Shown here: positions 16,443 through 25,138 of the stretch, piece after piece
Numbering within the stretch: the first letter of the stretch is position 1
How the letters are laid out: the number at the start of each line of letters is the position of its first letter
Source of the DNA: Aureimonas sp. OT7
GTDB lineage: Bacteria; Pseudomonadota; Alphaproteobacteria; Rhizobiales; Rhizobiaceae
Assembly: GCF_014844055.1 (NCBI RefSeq)
Contig: NZ_CP062167.1
Coordinates: 2,641,501 to 2,705,500, forward strand
Reading direction: 5' to 3'
Length of the DNA: 64,000 nucleotides
Notes under the pieces: model-generated
Database searches by the model: none
The model's input: the letters and a program-made list of their open reading frames with translations, nothing else
What the model was told of the DNA's origin: nothing
Translations under genes and position numbers: made by a program

Positions 16443-18035
16443 TTAGAACCCGGCGGCCATCCCATCCTTTCGTGGGTCGGACCCGGCGATATAAACCTCA
16501 CCGACTTTCCGGATCAGTTGCGCCCCGCCGAAGCCGAAGCCTGCGGTGTCCGGCTCGACCGTCAGGCGATGGCCCATGTCGGCCAGCCTCGAAACGGTGT
16601 GCGGCCGGGTCGTCGCCTCTATCGCGACATCCAGCCCGGCAATGACACGCCAGCGCGGCGCATCCGCCGCCATCTGCGGGTCCTGCCCCCAGACATGGGT
16701 GCGCAGCATCATCTGCACATGCCCCTGGGCCTGCATCGGGCCGCCCATCAGGCCAAAGGCCATGGAGGGTCCATCGGCCCCCATGACGAAGCCGGGAATG
16801 ATCGTATGGAAGGGGCGCTTGCCAGGGCCAACCTGGTTTGGATGCCCGGCTTTGGTGGAGAAGCCGAAGGCGCGGTTCTGCAGGCTGATACCGGTGCCCG
16901 GCACCACGACGCCGGATCCGAAGCCTGCGTAGTTGGACTGGATGAAGGACACCATCATGCCATCCGCATCGGCTGCGGCAAGGCAGACCGTGCCGCCGTC
17001 ACGCGGGGCGCCGACGGGATATTCCCGCGCCCGTGTCCGGTCTATGAGCGCGGCGCGCGACGCCAGATAGGCCGGATCGAGGAGGTGCGAGGCCGTGACC
17101 TCATCCATCGACAACTGGTCGGCCACGAAGGCATGGATATCCATGAAGGCGAGCTTCATCGCTTCGATCTGCAGGTGCAGCGCCTCCGGCCCATCGGGGT
17201 CCAGATCCTCGATGCCGCTGCCCTTCAGCATGCCCAACGCCATCAGGGCCGCGATGCCCTGCCCGTTCGGCGGGATCTCGTGCAGCGCGGCATCGCCGAA
17301 GCCCTGCTCGATCGTGCCGCACCAGTCGTTCGTGTGGGCCGCCATGTCCGCGGCGGTGATGGCCGCGCCGTGTTCCGTGGCGAATGCCTGGATACGCTCG
17401 GCGAGCTCTCCGCGATAGAAGGCCTCGCCGCGGCTTTCGGCGATCAGCCGCAGCGTGCGCGCCATCTCCGCGCTGCGGAAGATTTCACCGGCCCGGGGCG
17501 CACGGCCTTCGGGCATGAACGTCTGCGCAAAACCCGGCTGGCTGTGCAGCTCTGCGGCGCCCCGGCGCCATTGCTCGGCGATGATGGGCGATACCGGGTA
17601 CCCCTCTTCCGCATAGCGGACTGCCGGCTCGAACAGCTCTTCGAAAGGCAGACGGCCGAAGCGTGACGACAAGTCCACCCAGGCGGAGACGGCCCCCGGC
17701 ACCGTCACGCTGTCGAAGCCGCGACGCGGCATCGCGCCCAGCCCGGCAAATCGCTCGGGCGTCCAGCTTGCCGGCGAGTGGCCGGATGCGTTCAAGCCAT
17801 GCAGCGACACCCCATCCCACAGAATGCAGAATGCGTCGGAACCCAGACCATTACCGGTCGGCTCCACGACCGGCAGCGTAATGGCCGCCGCAAGCGCGGC
17901 ATCGACCGCATTGCCGCCGCGCCGCAGCATCTCCAGCCCGGCAGCGGTAGCCAGGGGTTGCGAGGTGGAAACCATCTGCCGCGCCATGACGGGAGAGCGG
18001 CGCGACGCATACGGATTGCCAATTTCAAGCTGCAT
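16443..18035 (-). CDS. Gamma-glutamyltransferase-family N-terminal-nucleophile hydrolase
   Basis: A 530-residue member of the GGT family (self-cleaving gamma-glutamyl transferases/hydrolases and acylase-like relatives). Family blocks visible are GNAVDAALAAAITLPVVEPTGNGLGSD, the likely nucleophile Thr349 in DGGTVCLAAADADG, and QNRAFGF with PGKRPFHTIIP downstream. No signal peptide is visible, so it is probably cytoplasmic, unlike periplasmic Ggt. ATG at 18035 has AGGA five bases upstream. It overlaps the GntR gene and is last in an operon with an SsuABC-like importer, so it may cleave the imported compound. The substrate is unknown. Confidence 0.85.
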   Translation of the reverse strand: MQLEIGNPYASRRSPVMARQMVSTSQPLATAAGLEMLRRGGNAVDAALAAAITLPVVEPTGNGLGSDAFCILWDGVSLHGLNASGHSPASWTPERFAGLGAMPRRGFDSVTVPGAVSAWVDLSSRFGRLPFEELFEPAVRYAEEGYPVSPIIAEQWRRGAAELHSQPGFAQTFMPEGRAPRAGEIFRSAEMARTLRLIAESRGEAFYRGELAERIQAFATEHGAAITAADMAAHTNDWCGTIEQGFGDAALHEIPPNGQGIAALMALGMLKGSGIEDLDPDGPEALHLQIEAMKLAFMDIHAFVADQLSMDEVTASHLLDPAYLASRAALIDRTRAREYPVGAPRDGGTVCLAAADADGMMVSFIQSNYAGFGSGVVVPGTGISLQNRAFGFSTKAGHPNQVGPGKRPFHTIIPGFVMGADGPSMAFGLMGGPMQAQGHVQMMLRTHVWGQDPQMAADAPRWRVIAGLDVAIEATTRPHTVSRLADMGHRLTVEPDTAGFGFGGAQLIRKVGEVYIAGSDPRKDGMAAGF

Positions 18036-18798
18036 TTTCATCCTGTCCGATCGTCAGTGTGTCGGGCACGCCGTCGGAAGCCTCCAGGGCGTTCTCGATG
18101 GCCTTCAGTGTAGTGGTGTAGTGCGCCGTCAGCGCGGCAGAGGCGGCTTCGATATCGCCGGAAAGGGCGGTCTTCATCAGCCTTTCATGCTCCGCTTCGC
18201 CATCCCGGGGCTCGCGGCGAACGGCATTGGAAACGGAGATGTAGCGCTGCGCATGGTCGGCGAGCGTGTCGCAGAACTCGACCAGCCAGGGGGAATCGCA
18301 ATTGCCGATCAAGGTCTGATGAAATACGCGATGCGCCCGCTGCCACTGGGCATGGGCTTCCGGCTCGGCCGACCAGGCAAGGCGCGACAGGCGGTGGAAA
18401 GCCAGCACGAGGCTATCTTCCCACGCGTCGCTGCGCCGCTTCATCGATTCCTCCAGGGCACGCGTTTCCACCCAGCAGCGCGTGCGCACCAAAGCGCGCC
18501 ATTCCTCCAGCGCGACGGCCGGCACCCGAAAGCCGCGCTGCTCGTATCGGTCGACCAGCCTTTCCGTCGACAGCCTGGACAACGCCTCGCGCACCGCGCT
18601 TCCCGATACGTCGAAACGCTCGGCCAGCGCATCGATGCGCAGGCGCTCCCCCGGCCGCAGTTGGGCTCCGAGTATGTCCGCCCTGAGGGAATTGTAGATC
18701 GATGTGGCCAGGGTGAGCTTCTCTCCCGCCGCTTCCTTCTTTGCCATTCGCACCAAACCCGCCTGCTTGTCGCTTTCCTCGTCCATCGGCTTGTTCAT
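18025..18798 (-). CDS. GntR-family regulator, FCD subfamily
   Basis: A 257-residue protein with a GntR winged helix (LRPGERLRIDALAERFDVSGSAVREALSRLSTERLVDRYEQRGFRV, about residues 48-93) and an all-helical FCD ligand domain (FHQTLIGNCDSPWLVEFCDTL, HERLMKTALSGDIEAASAALTAHY). It lies between the permease gene and the GGT gene in one operon and probably controls the divergent promoter region at 21,458-21,636. The ligand is probably the imported substrate or its product. Confidence 0.88.
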   Translation of the reverse strand: MNKPMDEESDKQAGLVRMAKKEAAGEKLTLATSIYNSLRADILGAQLRPGERLRIDALAERFDVSGSAVREALSRLSTERLVDRYEQRGFRVPAVALEEWRALVRTRCWVETRALEESMKRRSDAWEDSLVLAFHRLSRLAWSAEPEAHAQWQRAHRVFHQTLIGNCDSPWLVEFCDTLADHAQRYISVSNAVRREPRDGEAEHERLMKTALSGDIEAASAALTAHYTTTLKAIENALEASDGVPDTLTIGQDENAA

Positions 18799-18804
18799 AG
18801 CGCG

Positions 18805-19668
18805 TCAGACGGCTTTTTTGGGCATGGAATTCGACGATCGGTGCCAGAAGACGAACCTGTTCTGCATCCAGCTGACGAGCCCGAACATGGCAAGCCCAAT
18901 CAGGCTGAGGTACAGGATCAGGGAAAAGACGCGCGGCGTATCGAGTTGCGAGGCCGCGACCCGGATGAGTTCGCCGAAGCCTTGCCCGCCGCCGAGGAAC
19001 TCGCCGGCGATGGCACCGGAAACGACGCTGATGGACGCGATCTTGAGCCCGGTGAAGAATTGCGGAAGCCCTGTCGGTATCTTCAGCTTAACCAGCGTCT
19101 GCCAGCGCGTCGCCCCGATACTCTGGAACAGCATGCGGGAATTGGCATCGGCGGCATGCAGCCCGGCCGCCGTGCCGACGACGATGGGAAACACCGAGAT
19201 AAAGGCCGCAAGCGCCAGCTTGGACGAGATCCCGAAGCCGAGCCATGCGACGAAAAGCGGCGCAAAGGCGATCTTCGGCATGGTATCGATGGCCACGATG
19301 TAAGGCATGATCGCCCGCTCGCCGAACGTCGTCTCGCCCACGACGACCCCCAGGAACACCCCGATGCCTACGGCAAGGACGAAGCCCCAGATCACCTCCT
19401 GAACGGTGATCCAGAGCGCCGGCAGCATGTAGTTACCGGAGGCGAGGCCCTTGCCGACGACCCACAGGTCGGCGATCACGGCGAAGGGGGATGGAAGGAT
19501 GAGCGGCGAGACGATGCCCGACGTTGAAAACAGGTGCCAGGCCCCCAGAAAGGCCGCCAGCACCCCGATCAGCAACAACGAACGCGGCGTGGTGGCCGAC
19601 CATGATACATCCTGCCGCCAGACGGTGTGGGCCGGCTCGGCGGCCGTATCCTGAGGAAGAACGCTCAC
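18805..19668 (-). CDS. ABC importer permease (SsuC/TauC type)
   Basis: A 287-residue inner-membrane protein with six or so hydrophobic segments and the EAA loop usual for sulfonate/nitrate/taurine-type permeases (FQSIGATRWQTLVKLKIPTGLPQFFTGLKIAS). A hydrophilic N-terminus of about 25 residues precedes the first segment. It partners the ATPase at 19665, overlapping it by four bases, and the binding protein at 20444. Confidence 0.88.
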   Translation of the reverse strand: MSVLPQDTAAEPAHTVWRQDVSWSATTPRSLLLIGVLAAFLGAWHLFSTSGIVSPLILPSPFAVIADLWVVGKGLASGNYMLPALWITVQEVIWGFVLAVGIGVFLGVVVGETTFGERAIMPYIVAIDTMPKIAFAPLFVAWLGFGISSKLALAAFISVFPIVVGTAAGLHAADANSRMLFQSIGATRWQTLVKLKIPTGLPQFFTGLKIASISVVSGAIAGEFLGGGQGFGELIRVAASQLDTPRVFSLILYLSLIGLAMFGLVSWMQNRFVFWHRSSNSMPKKAV

Positions 19669-20447
19669 AGGAATGCTCCCTTGTCGAGTAGATCTCTGAT
19701 GGTCGAGACATAGGAGCCGAAGGCCGGTTGCGACGACATCTCCAGCGTTCGTGGACGGGGAAGGTCTATGTCGATTGTGCGGATGACCCTGCCGGGCCGG
19801 GCCGACATGACATGGACCTTGTCGGACAGAAGCACCGCCTCCGAAATGGAATGGGTTACCAGAAAGGCCGTTGCCCGCCGCTTCATACAGACCCGCTGCA
19901 GTTCCAGGTTCATGAAATCACGGGTGATCTCGTCCAGCGCGCTGAACGGCTCGTCCAGCAACAGTACTTCGGGCTCGCAGACGAGCATACGGCACATGGC
20001 GGCCCGCTGCGCCATCCCGCCCGAAAGCTCCGACGGATAGGCGGTGCCGAAGCCCTTGAGACCCACCAGCTCCAGCAGCGCTTCCGCGCTGGGCCGCGCG
20101 GCGGCTGCGGCACGCTTGCCGTCGCGCACCTCGATCGGCAGCAGGATGTTTTCGATGGTGGTGCGCCAGGGAAACAGCGTCGCCTGCTGGAACATCATGC
20201 CGATATCCGGACGCGGTCCCAACACCGGCCTGTCGGCCAGCATGACCTTGCCGGCCGATGGCGGAAGCAGGCCCGCCATGATCTTCAGAAGGGTCGTCTT
20301 GCCGCATCCACTGGAGCCGATCACCGAATGGAACTCACCCCGCGCGAGGGTCAGGTCCACATCCTGAAGGGCGACGACATGCCCGTCGCCGAAGGTCCGG
20401 TTGACACCCTGCAGGCGATAGACCGGGCGCGCCTCCGCCGCCATCAT
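19665..20447 (-). CDS. ABC importer ATPase (SsuB/TauB type)
   Basis: A 260-residue ATPase: Walker A GSSGCGKT at about residues 43-50, Q-loop MMFQQATLFPWRT, signature LSGGMAQRAAMCR, Walker B VLLLDEPFSALDE, switch His in VTHSISEA. This wording is that of the nitrate/sulfonate/taurine group. It is the second gene of the binding protein-ATPase-permease-GntR-GGT operon, with four-base overlaps on both sides. Confidence 0.92.
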   Translation of the reverse strand: MMAAEARPVYRLQGVNRTFGDGHVVALQDVDLTLARGEFHSVIGSSGCGKTTLLKIMAGLLPPSAGKVMLADRPVLGPRPDIGMMFQQATLFPWRTTIENILLPIEVRDGKRAAAAARPSAEALLELVGLKGFGTAYPSELSGGMAQRAAMCRMLVCEPEVLLLDEPFSALDEITRDFMNLELQRVCMKRRATAFLVTHSISEAVLLSDKVHVMSARPGRVIRTIDIDLPRPRTLEMSSQPAFGSYVSTIRDLLDKGAFL

Positions 20448-21457
20448 CGGTCGGCATTCCAGGCCGGCACGAAGGCGTTCGTATAGGCCGCCTCGAGATT
20501 ATCGACGGGCTTGTCGAGGTCGCCCGACGCCACCAGGGTGTCGTGCCAGCGCACCCAGGCTTCGGGGCGCTGGTAGCCGAAGCCCTGTGCCTCGTCCTGC
20601 GGAGCCGTGAGGTCGAGATAGGTGTCCATCAGGGCTGCCGCAAAATCCGGGTCGTCGAGCTGCTGCGGATTGCCGACAAGCGCATTCTGCAAGGTCTTCT
20701 CGCGGTTCTCCGGCGCAAAACCGAAGCGGCTTCCTTTCACCAGGGCGCGCCCGAAGCCTTCGATCGTCTCCGGATTGCTTTCCAGGAAAGCCCGTGTCAC
20801 CGCGTAGCCATTGCCGAAATAGGCCTTGAACTCCGGCGGCGTCAGCATCTTGAGGTCGACACCGCGCAGCCGCAGCGTCGCCACACCTGCCGTATCCGAG
20901 ACATAGGCGTCGATGGAATCCTGCATGAAGGCGGCAACGGCCATGCCGCCCTCGCCAACCGTGAGGAAGCGGAAATCCTCGCCTTCCTTCATGCCCTGTG
21001 CATCGAAGATGGACCGGGCGAAGGCGACTTCCGCACCATCGGCGGTTCCGACGCCGATCACCTTGCCGCGCAACTCCTCGACGGAGGTATAGGGTGCGTC
21101 GCCCTCGACCACGATGTTGAACTGGCTGCTGGTGAAGGTGTTGTAGATGTAGACGATGTCTTCGCCGCCCTCCCGCGCATTGAGGACCGGCGCAACGCCG
21201 GGATGCCCGATCTGCGCCTGCCCCGCCAGAAGCGCCTGGATCACTTGCGCGGAGCCGTTGACGCTCTGCGCCTGGACCTCGATCCCCTCCTGCGCGAAAT
21301 ATCCTTCCTGGATGGCGTTGTAGAAGGCGTAGTAGCCGAGCCCGCCCGGGCTCGGAAAAACGACCGTCAGCCGGGTGGTCTCGGCCTGTCCGGCCACGGG
21401 AAACGCCAGCGCGGCCAGGAGCGTACCGGTGGCGAGAAGACATCTGCGGGAAATCAT
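20444..21457 (-). CDS. ABC importer periplasmic binding protein (SsuA/NMT1/THI5-like)
   Basis: A 337-residue protein with a twin-arginine-like N-terminus (ISRRCLLATG) and a signal peptide ending near GQAETTRL. The mature part is of the NMT1/THI5/SsuA fold: LGYYAFYNAIQEGYFAQEGIEVQ, QALLAGQAQIGHPGVAPVL, LRGKVIGVGTADGAEV. Members bind sulfonates, pyrimidine precursors of thiamine, riboflavin or other small anions; the ligand cannot be told. It is the first gene of the operon, and the promoter lies in the AT-rich divergent gap. Confidence 0.87.
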   Translation of the reverse strand: MISRRCLLATGTLLAALAFPVAGQAETTRLTVVFPSPGGLGYYAFYNAIQEGYFAQEGIEVQAQSVNGSAQVIQALLAGQAQIGHPGVAPVLNAREGGEDIVYIYNTFTSSQFNIVVEGDAPYTSVEELRGKVIGVGTADGAEVAFARSIFDAQGMKEGEDFRFLTVGEGGMAVAAFMQDSIDAYVSDTAGVATLRLRGVDLKMLTPPEFKAYFGNGYAVTRAFLESNPETIEGFGRALVKGSRFGFAPENREKTLQNALVGNPQQLDDPDFAAALMDTYLDLTAPQDEAQGFGYQRPEAWVRWHDTLVASGDLDKPVDNLEAAYTNAFVPAWNADR

Positions 21458-21523
21458 AATGCCAGTCCCCTATGATGCGGTGTGTCGGTGAACGACCCTA
21501 GCAACGCATCAAAGACCACCGAC

Positions 21524-21581
21524 TGTCAACGTAAAATCGATTTTATTATATAATGTGATTTTTTATCGATTTTTGTCGACA
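21524..21581. promoter_or_regulatory. Long dyad in the divergent promoter region
   Basis: TGTCAACGTAAAATCGA (21524-21540) is mirrored imperfectly by TCGATTTTTGTCGACA (21566-21581). Near the centre, ATTATATAAT (21545-21554) is a palindrome that reads TATAAT on both strands. The region is strikingly AT-rich. It separates the importer/GntR/GGT operon from the FAH-family gene, so it is the likely GntR operator overlapping both promoters. Confidence 0.55.
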
Positions 21582-21636
21582 GATGGAGTTGGGGCCGCTA
21601 GCGTTCCGGCATCGTGAACGAAATCCGGATCATGTC

Positions 21637-22335
21637 ATGCTGAACGCACCCAAGATGGTCGTCCCCGCCCCCGCACAGCCAACGCTGCCCGTCATCGGAA
21701 GCCATGATCGCTATCCTGTCCGGCGGATCTACTGCGTCGGGCGCAACTATGTCGCGCATGTCCGCGAGATGGGGGGCGACGAGACACGCGACTTCCCGCT
21801 GGTGTTCCAGAAGCCGCGCGACGCGGTGGTGCAGTCGGGCGAGACGGTGCCCTATCCGCCTGGGACCGACGATTTCCATTACGAGCTGGAGTTGATGGCC
21901 GTGATGAAGTCGGGAGGCTATGACATCCCCGAATCCGAGGCGCTGGACCATGTCTTCGGATACGGCATCTGCCTCGACATGACGCGGCGGCGCGTGACGG
22001 GGCAGCCGGACGCCCCGCGCCTGCCATGGGAGATGAAGAAATCCTTCGACCATTCGGCGCCCTGCGGGCCCGTCTACCCCGTATCGGAGGTCGGGCATCC
22101 CTCGTCCGGCAGCATCCGCCTTGCCGTCAACGGCAGGGTGCAGCAGGATTCGGACTTGTCCCTCATGATCTGGAAGACACCCGAGATCATCGCGACGCTG
22201 TCGCGCTATTTCTCGCTTGAGCCTGGCGACGTCATCATGACCGGCACGCCCGACGGCGTCGGCCCGGTGGTCACCGGAGACGAACTCGTCGGAACGATAG
22301 ACGGACTGGGCGAACTGCGTATTACCATCGGCTGA
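21637..22335 (+). CDS. Fumarylacetoacetate-hydrolase-family enzyme (fumarylpyruvate/acylpyruvate hydrolase-like)
   Basis: A 232-residue FAH-family protein: IYCVGRNYVAHVREMGGD, PLVFQKPRDAVVQSG, metal-binding FHYELELMAV (the two Glu), GYGICLDMTRRR, PGDVIMTGTPDGVGPVVTGD. This is the short YcgM/NagK-like type, hydrolysing C-C bonds of acylpyruvates or fumarylpyruvate. ATG at 21637 gives the family length; an ATG at 21583 would start just past the regulatory dyad and lacks a Shine-Dalgarno. Divergent from the importer-GGT operon and probably co-regulated with it. Confidence 0.85.
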   Translation: MLNAPKMVVPAPAQPTLPVIGSHDRYPVRRIYCVGRNYVAHVREMGGDETRDFPLVFQKPRDAVVQSGETVPYPPGTDDFHYELELMAVMKSGGYDIPESEALDHVFGYGICLDMTRRRVTGQPDAPRLPWEMKKSFDHSAPCGPVYPVSEVGHPSSGSIRLAVNGRVQQDSDLSLMIWKTPEIIATLSRYFSLEPGDVIMTGTPDGVGPVVTGDELVGTIDGLGELRITIG

Positions 22336-22346
22336 CGTTACCCTAT

Positions 22347-22377
22347 GGGCATCGCCGCGTTCCACGTGGCGATGCCC
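22347..22377. terminator. Bidirectional hairpin between convergent genes
   Basis: GGGCATCGCC (22347-22356) and GGCGATGCCC (22368-22377) form a perfect 10-bp stem between the FAH-family stop and the oxidoreductase stop. No strong T-run is present on either side. Confidence 0.5.
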
Positions 22378-22384
22378 CCGATCT

Positions 22385-23380
22385 TCAGATGTCCAGTTTA
22401 GCGCGCATGTCTTCCAGGCGCCGCATGGCGACGAGCCCGTCATGAATGTCCGGCGCCGGGGTATCGGCGCCGGCAAGAGCCGGCAGTACATCCGCGAGCA
22501 AGGCGTGATAGCCCTTGTAGTCCTCGTTTGCCGCAGCCGTGAAATTGGGTTTCCACGTCAGGCTGTCGCTATCGTCCGCAAGCGTTGCGCCAAGATCGTC
22601 CACCTTGAAGGGTGGGTTGCGATGCCAGCGGATTTCCACCACGTCCTCGACCTCTATGCGCTGATGGTCTCCCATGATCTCGATGCGCTCGACCGGTGTG
22701 CCGCGCGACTGGATCGTCCCCATGGCGATGGTTCCGACGGCACCGCATTCGAAGTCGAACTGTGTATGAAAGAGGATGCGGCCGGGTGTCTTCTCAACCT
22801 TGCGCGCCTCGATACGCCGTACCGGCGAAACAAGGAAAGAGACAAGGTCCATGTAGTGCACGCAGTGATGCAGCAGGAAGCCGGTATAATCGACGTTACC
22901 GGCGAAATAGCCGGGTGCGGTCATGTAATAGCCCGTCAGGCCGAGCACGTCGCCGAAACGCCCCGAGCGCAGGATATTGGCAGCGATGCGATTGCCGACC
23001 GAATAGCGTTTCATGAAGCCGACCAGCAGCGGCTTGCCGGCCTTCTCGGAGGCGCGGGCCAGTTGCTCCGCTCCGGCGGCGCTTCCGCTTGGCGGCTTCT
23101 CCATGAAGACGGGCAGACCCCTTTCCAGCGCGGCGAGGCCGAATGCCAAATGCTGGTCCGGCCCGACAGCCATGCCGATAGCGTCTATGCCGGGGGTGGC
23201 AATGAGGTCCATTGCATCCGAATGCAGCGTGCGCACGCCGAACTGCCGTCCGGCGGCGGCCAGCCGCGCTCCGTCTACGTCGCATAGGGCGACGATTTCC
23301 ACATCATGCCGCACGAATTGCGGCAGCAACATCTGGGTGGCGTGAACGCCACAACCGATCCACCCGATTTTCAGTGTCAT
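22385..23380 (-). CDS. Gfo/Idh/MocA-family NAD(P)-dependent sugar oxidoreductase
   Basis: A 331-residue protein with an N-terminal Rossmann motif (IGWIGCGVHATQML), the family signature EKPPSGSAAGAEQLARASEKAG near residues 94-115, and a C-terminal beta-sheet domain with VDYTGFLLHHCVHYMDLVSFLV holding the catalytic His region. It would oxidise a sugar or inositol-like ring, or act in isomerisation by transient oxidation. It overlaps the epimerase gene by four bases and is the last gene of the carbohydrate-importer operon. Confidence 0.87.
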   Translation of the reverse strand: MTLKIGWIGCGVHATQMLLPQFVRHDVEIVALCDVDGARLAAAGRQFGVRTLHSDAMDLIATPGIDAIGMAVGPDQHLAFGLAALERGLPVFMEKPPSGSAAGAEQLARASEKAGKPLLVGFMKRYSVGNRIAANILRSGRFGDVLGLTGYYMTAPGYFAGNVDYTGFLLHHCVHYMDLVSFLVSPVRRIEARKVEKTPGRILFHTQFDFECGAVGTIAMGTIQSRGTPVERIEIMGDHQRIEVEDVVEIRWHRNPPFKVDDLGATLADDSDSLTWKPNFTAAANEDYKGYHALLADVLPALAGADTPAPDIHDGLVAMRRLEDMRAKLDI

Positions 23381-24258
23381 CGTCTGTAACCTGCAAGCTG
23401 GAGGTGCGAACGGATGAAATCGACGCTGGCCGCCAGCCGGTCGCTTTCGTCTTCATGCGGCGCTCGCCACTGGGCAAAGGGCACGCCAAACCTGTCGTCG
23501 TCGCGCCGGAACGGCTCCAGCGATACCGGGCCGGCATAGCCGACCTCGCGCAGGGCGCGACAGACGGGGACCCAGTCGGTGGCGCCCGTGCCGGGAAAGC
23601 CACGATGGTTCTCGTTTGCCTGGAAATGGCAGATCCGCGGGCCGGCCAAAAGGATCGCCTCTGCGATCGAGGCCTCTTCCATATGCATATGGAACGTATC
23701 CAGCATCAGCGCGACGGCGGGATGGTCCACCGCATCCAACAGTTCCATCGCCTGTTGCGTGGTGCAGAGGACGTCGCTTTCGAAGCGGTTCAGCGGCTCG
23801 ACCGCCAGCATCACGCCGGCCTTTGCCGCATGCTCGCCCGCTGCCCGCAACCCCTTTACGGCATGGTCCTTGCGCGCTTTCCGCTGGTCTTCGGAAACGG
23901 GCTGGGGCGGCCGCCCCGCAAACACCAGCGGATTGCCGGTCAAGGGTCCACCGACGATCGTCGAGCCCATCGCCGCCGCGACATCCGTGGCATAGCGCAG
24001 ATAATCGACCCCGGCCGCCCGTGCCGATGCATCGTCGGAGCAGAGGTTGCGTTGCAGGTTCACGCGCGCGGCCAGCACCACGCCAAGGCCGGCATCCTTC
24101 AACGCCCGCGACGTCTCAGCGGGGTCGAGCTCTCCCGGTTCGGGTACCAGCAGCTCGACGAAATCGTATCCGAGCGACTTCATCTTATCGAAGAACGGAA
24201 AGTGCTCCGCCGTGAACGGACGTGCATATTGCATGGAGATCAACCCGATCGGGTTCAT
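23377..24258 (-). CDS. Sugar phosphate isomerase/epimerase (xylose-isomerase-like TIM barrel)
   Basis: A 293-residue AP-endonuclease-2-type TIM barrel: DFVELLVPEPGELD, metal-ligand Glu in LAVEPLNRFESD, MLDTFHMHMEE, ICHFQANENHRGFPGTGATDW and C-terminal PVSLEPFRR. This resembles the D-tagatose 3-epimerase/hydroxypyruvate-isomerase group. ATG at 24258 has AAGGA upstream and starts directly at the first strand; an ATG at 24300 would add 14 residues. It works beside the Gfo/Idh/MocA oxidoreductase, a frequent pair in inositol and ketose catabolism. Confidence 0.85.
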   Translation of the reverse strand: MNPIGLISMQYARPFTAEHFPFFDKMKSLGYDFVELLVPEPGELDPAETSRALKDAGLGVVLAARVNLQRNLCSDDASARAAGVDYLRYATDVAAAMGSTIVGGPLTGNPLVFAGRPPQPVSEDQRKARKDHAVKGLRAAGEHAAKAGVMLAVEPLNRFESDVLCTTQQAMELLDAVDHPAVALMLDTFHMHMEEASIAEAILLAGPRICHFQANENHRGFPGTGATDWVPVCRALREVGYAGPVSLEPFRRDDDRFGVPFAQWRAPHEDESDRLAASVDFIRSHLQLAGYRR

Positions 24259-24304
24259 GGTCTCGATTTCCTTCAAGCCTGGATGGATGTGTTGCGGCAT
24301 GGGC

Positions 24305-25138
24305 TCAACCCTTCACCGCGCCCTGCGTCAGCCCGCCGACCAGACGGCGCTGCACCAGCAGGAACAGAAGTGTCGCGGGCAACGCGCCGACGACGCCACC
24401 GGCGGCAAGCAGCCCCCACTCGATCTGGTATTCGCCGATCAGCGTCTGGATGGCCACCGTGACGGTACGCACGTTGCGGCCGCCAAGCGTAAGGGCATAG
24501 AGGTACTCGTTCCACGCCGTGATGAAGATGTAGATCCCGGTGGAGATGATGCCCGGCACGGCCAAGGGCAGGATCACCCGCCGCAACGCCTTCAGCCGCG
24601 AGCATCCGTCGATCATCGCCGCTTCGTCCAGGCTCTTGGGGATGGCGTTGACGTAACTCGTCAACATCCACACCGCAAAGGGTATGGCCGTCGTGGCGTT
24701 GGCGAGGATCAGCCCGACATGCGTATCGAGAATGCCGATCTTTCGCATGATGATGAACAGCGGCAGGATCAGCAGCACGACGGGGAACATGTTGACGAGC
24801 AGGAACTGCAGCATCAGCGCCCGGCGGCCAATGAAACGGAACCGCGAGAACGCGTAGGCAGCCGTAACCGACACCACCAGCCCGACGACGACGGTGCCCA
24901 GCGCCACGATCAGGCTATGGCCCATATTGCCAAGAAACGACGTCTGCTCGATCAGCCGCGTGTAATTGTCGATGCTCCATCCCTGCGGCGTCAGCGCCAC
25001 GCCGCGCGCGGCGATATCGGCAGACGGCGTCAGAGACGTCAGGATCAACCACAGGAAGGGGCCGAGGGCAATCAGCACGATCGCCAGGACAGGCAGGTGA
25101 ACGGTCAGGAGCCGGGACAGAAAGCTTGCACGGTTCAT
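24305..25138 (-). CDS. Carbohydrate ABC importer permease (MalG/UgpE type)
   Basis: A 277-residue permease with six membrane segments and the EAA loop [31 protein letters not shown]. Its conserved C-terminal [12 protein letters not shown] is typical of CUT1 family MalG-like subunits. It overlaps the other permease gene by four bases. The ATPase partner is not in this operon but is probably the divergent gene at 29027. Confidence 0.92.
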   Translation of the reverse strand: MNRASFLSRLLTVHLPVLAIVLIALGPFLWLILTSLTPSADIAARGVALTPQGWSIDNYTRLIEQTSFLGNMGHSLIVALGTVVVGLVVSVTAAYAFSRFRFIGRRALMLQFLLVNMFPVVLLILPLFIIMRKIGILDTHVGLILANATTAIPFAVWMLTSYVNAIPKSLDEAAMIDGCSRLKALRRVILPLAVPGIISTGIYIFITAWNEYLYALTLGGRNVRTVTVAIQTLIGEYQIEWGLLAAGGVVGALPATLLFLLVQRRLVGGLTQGAVKG

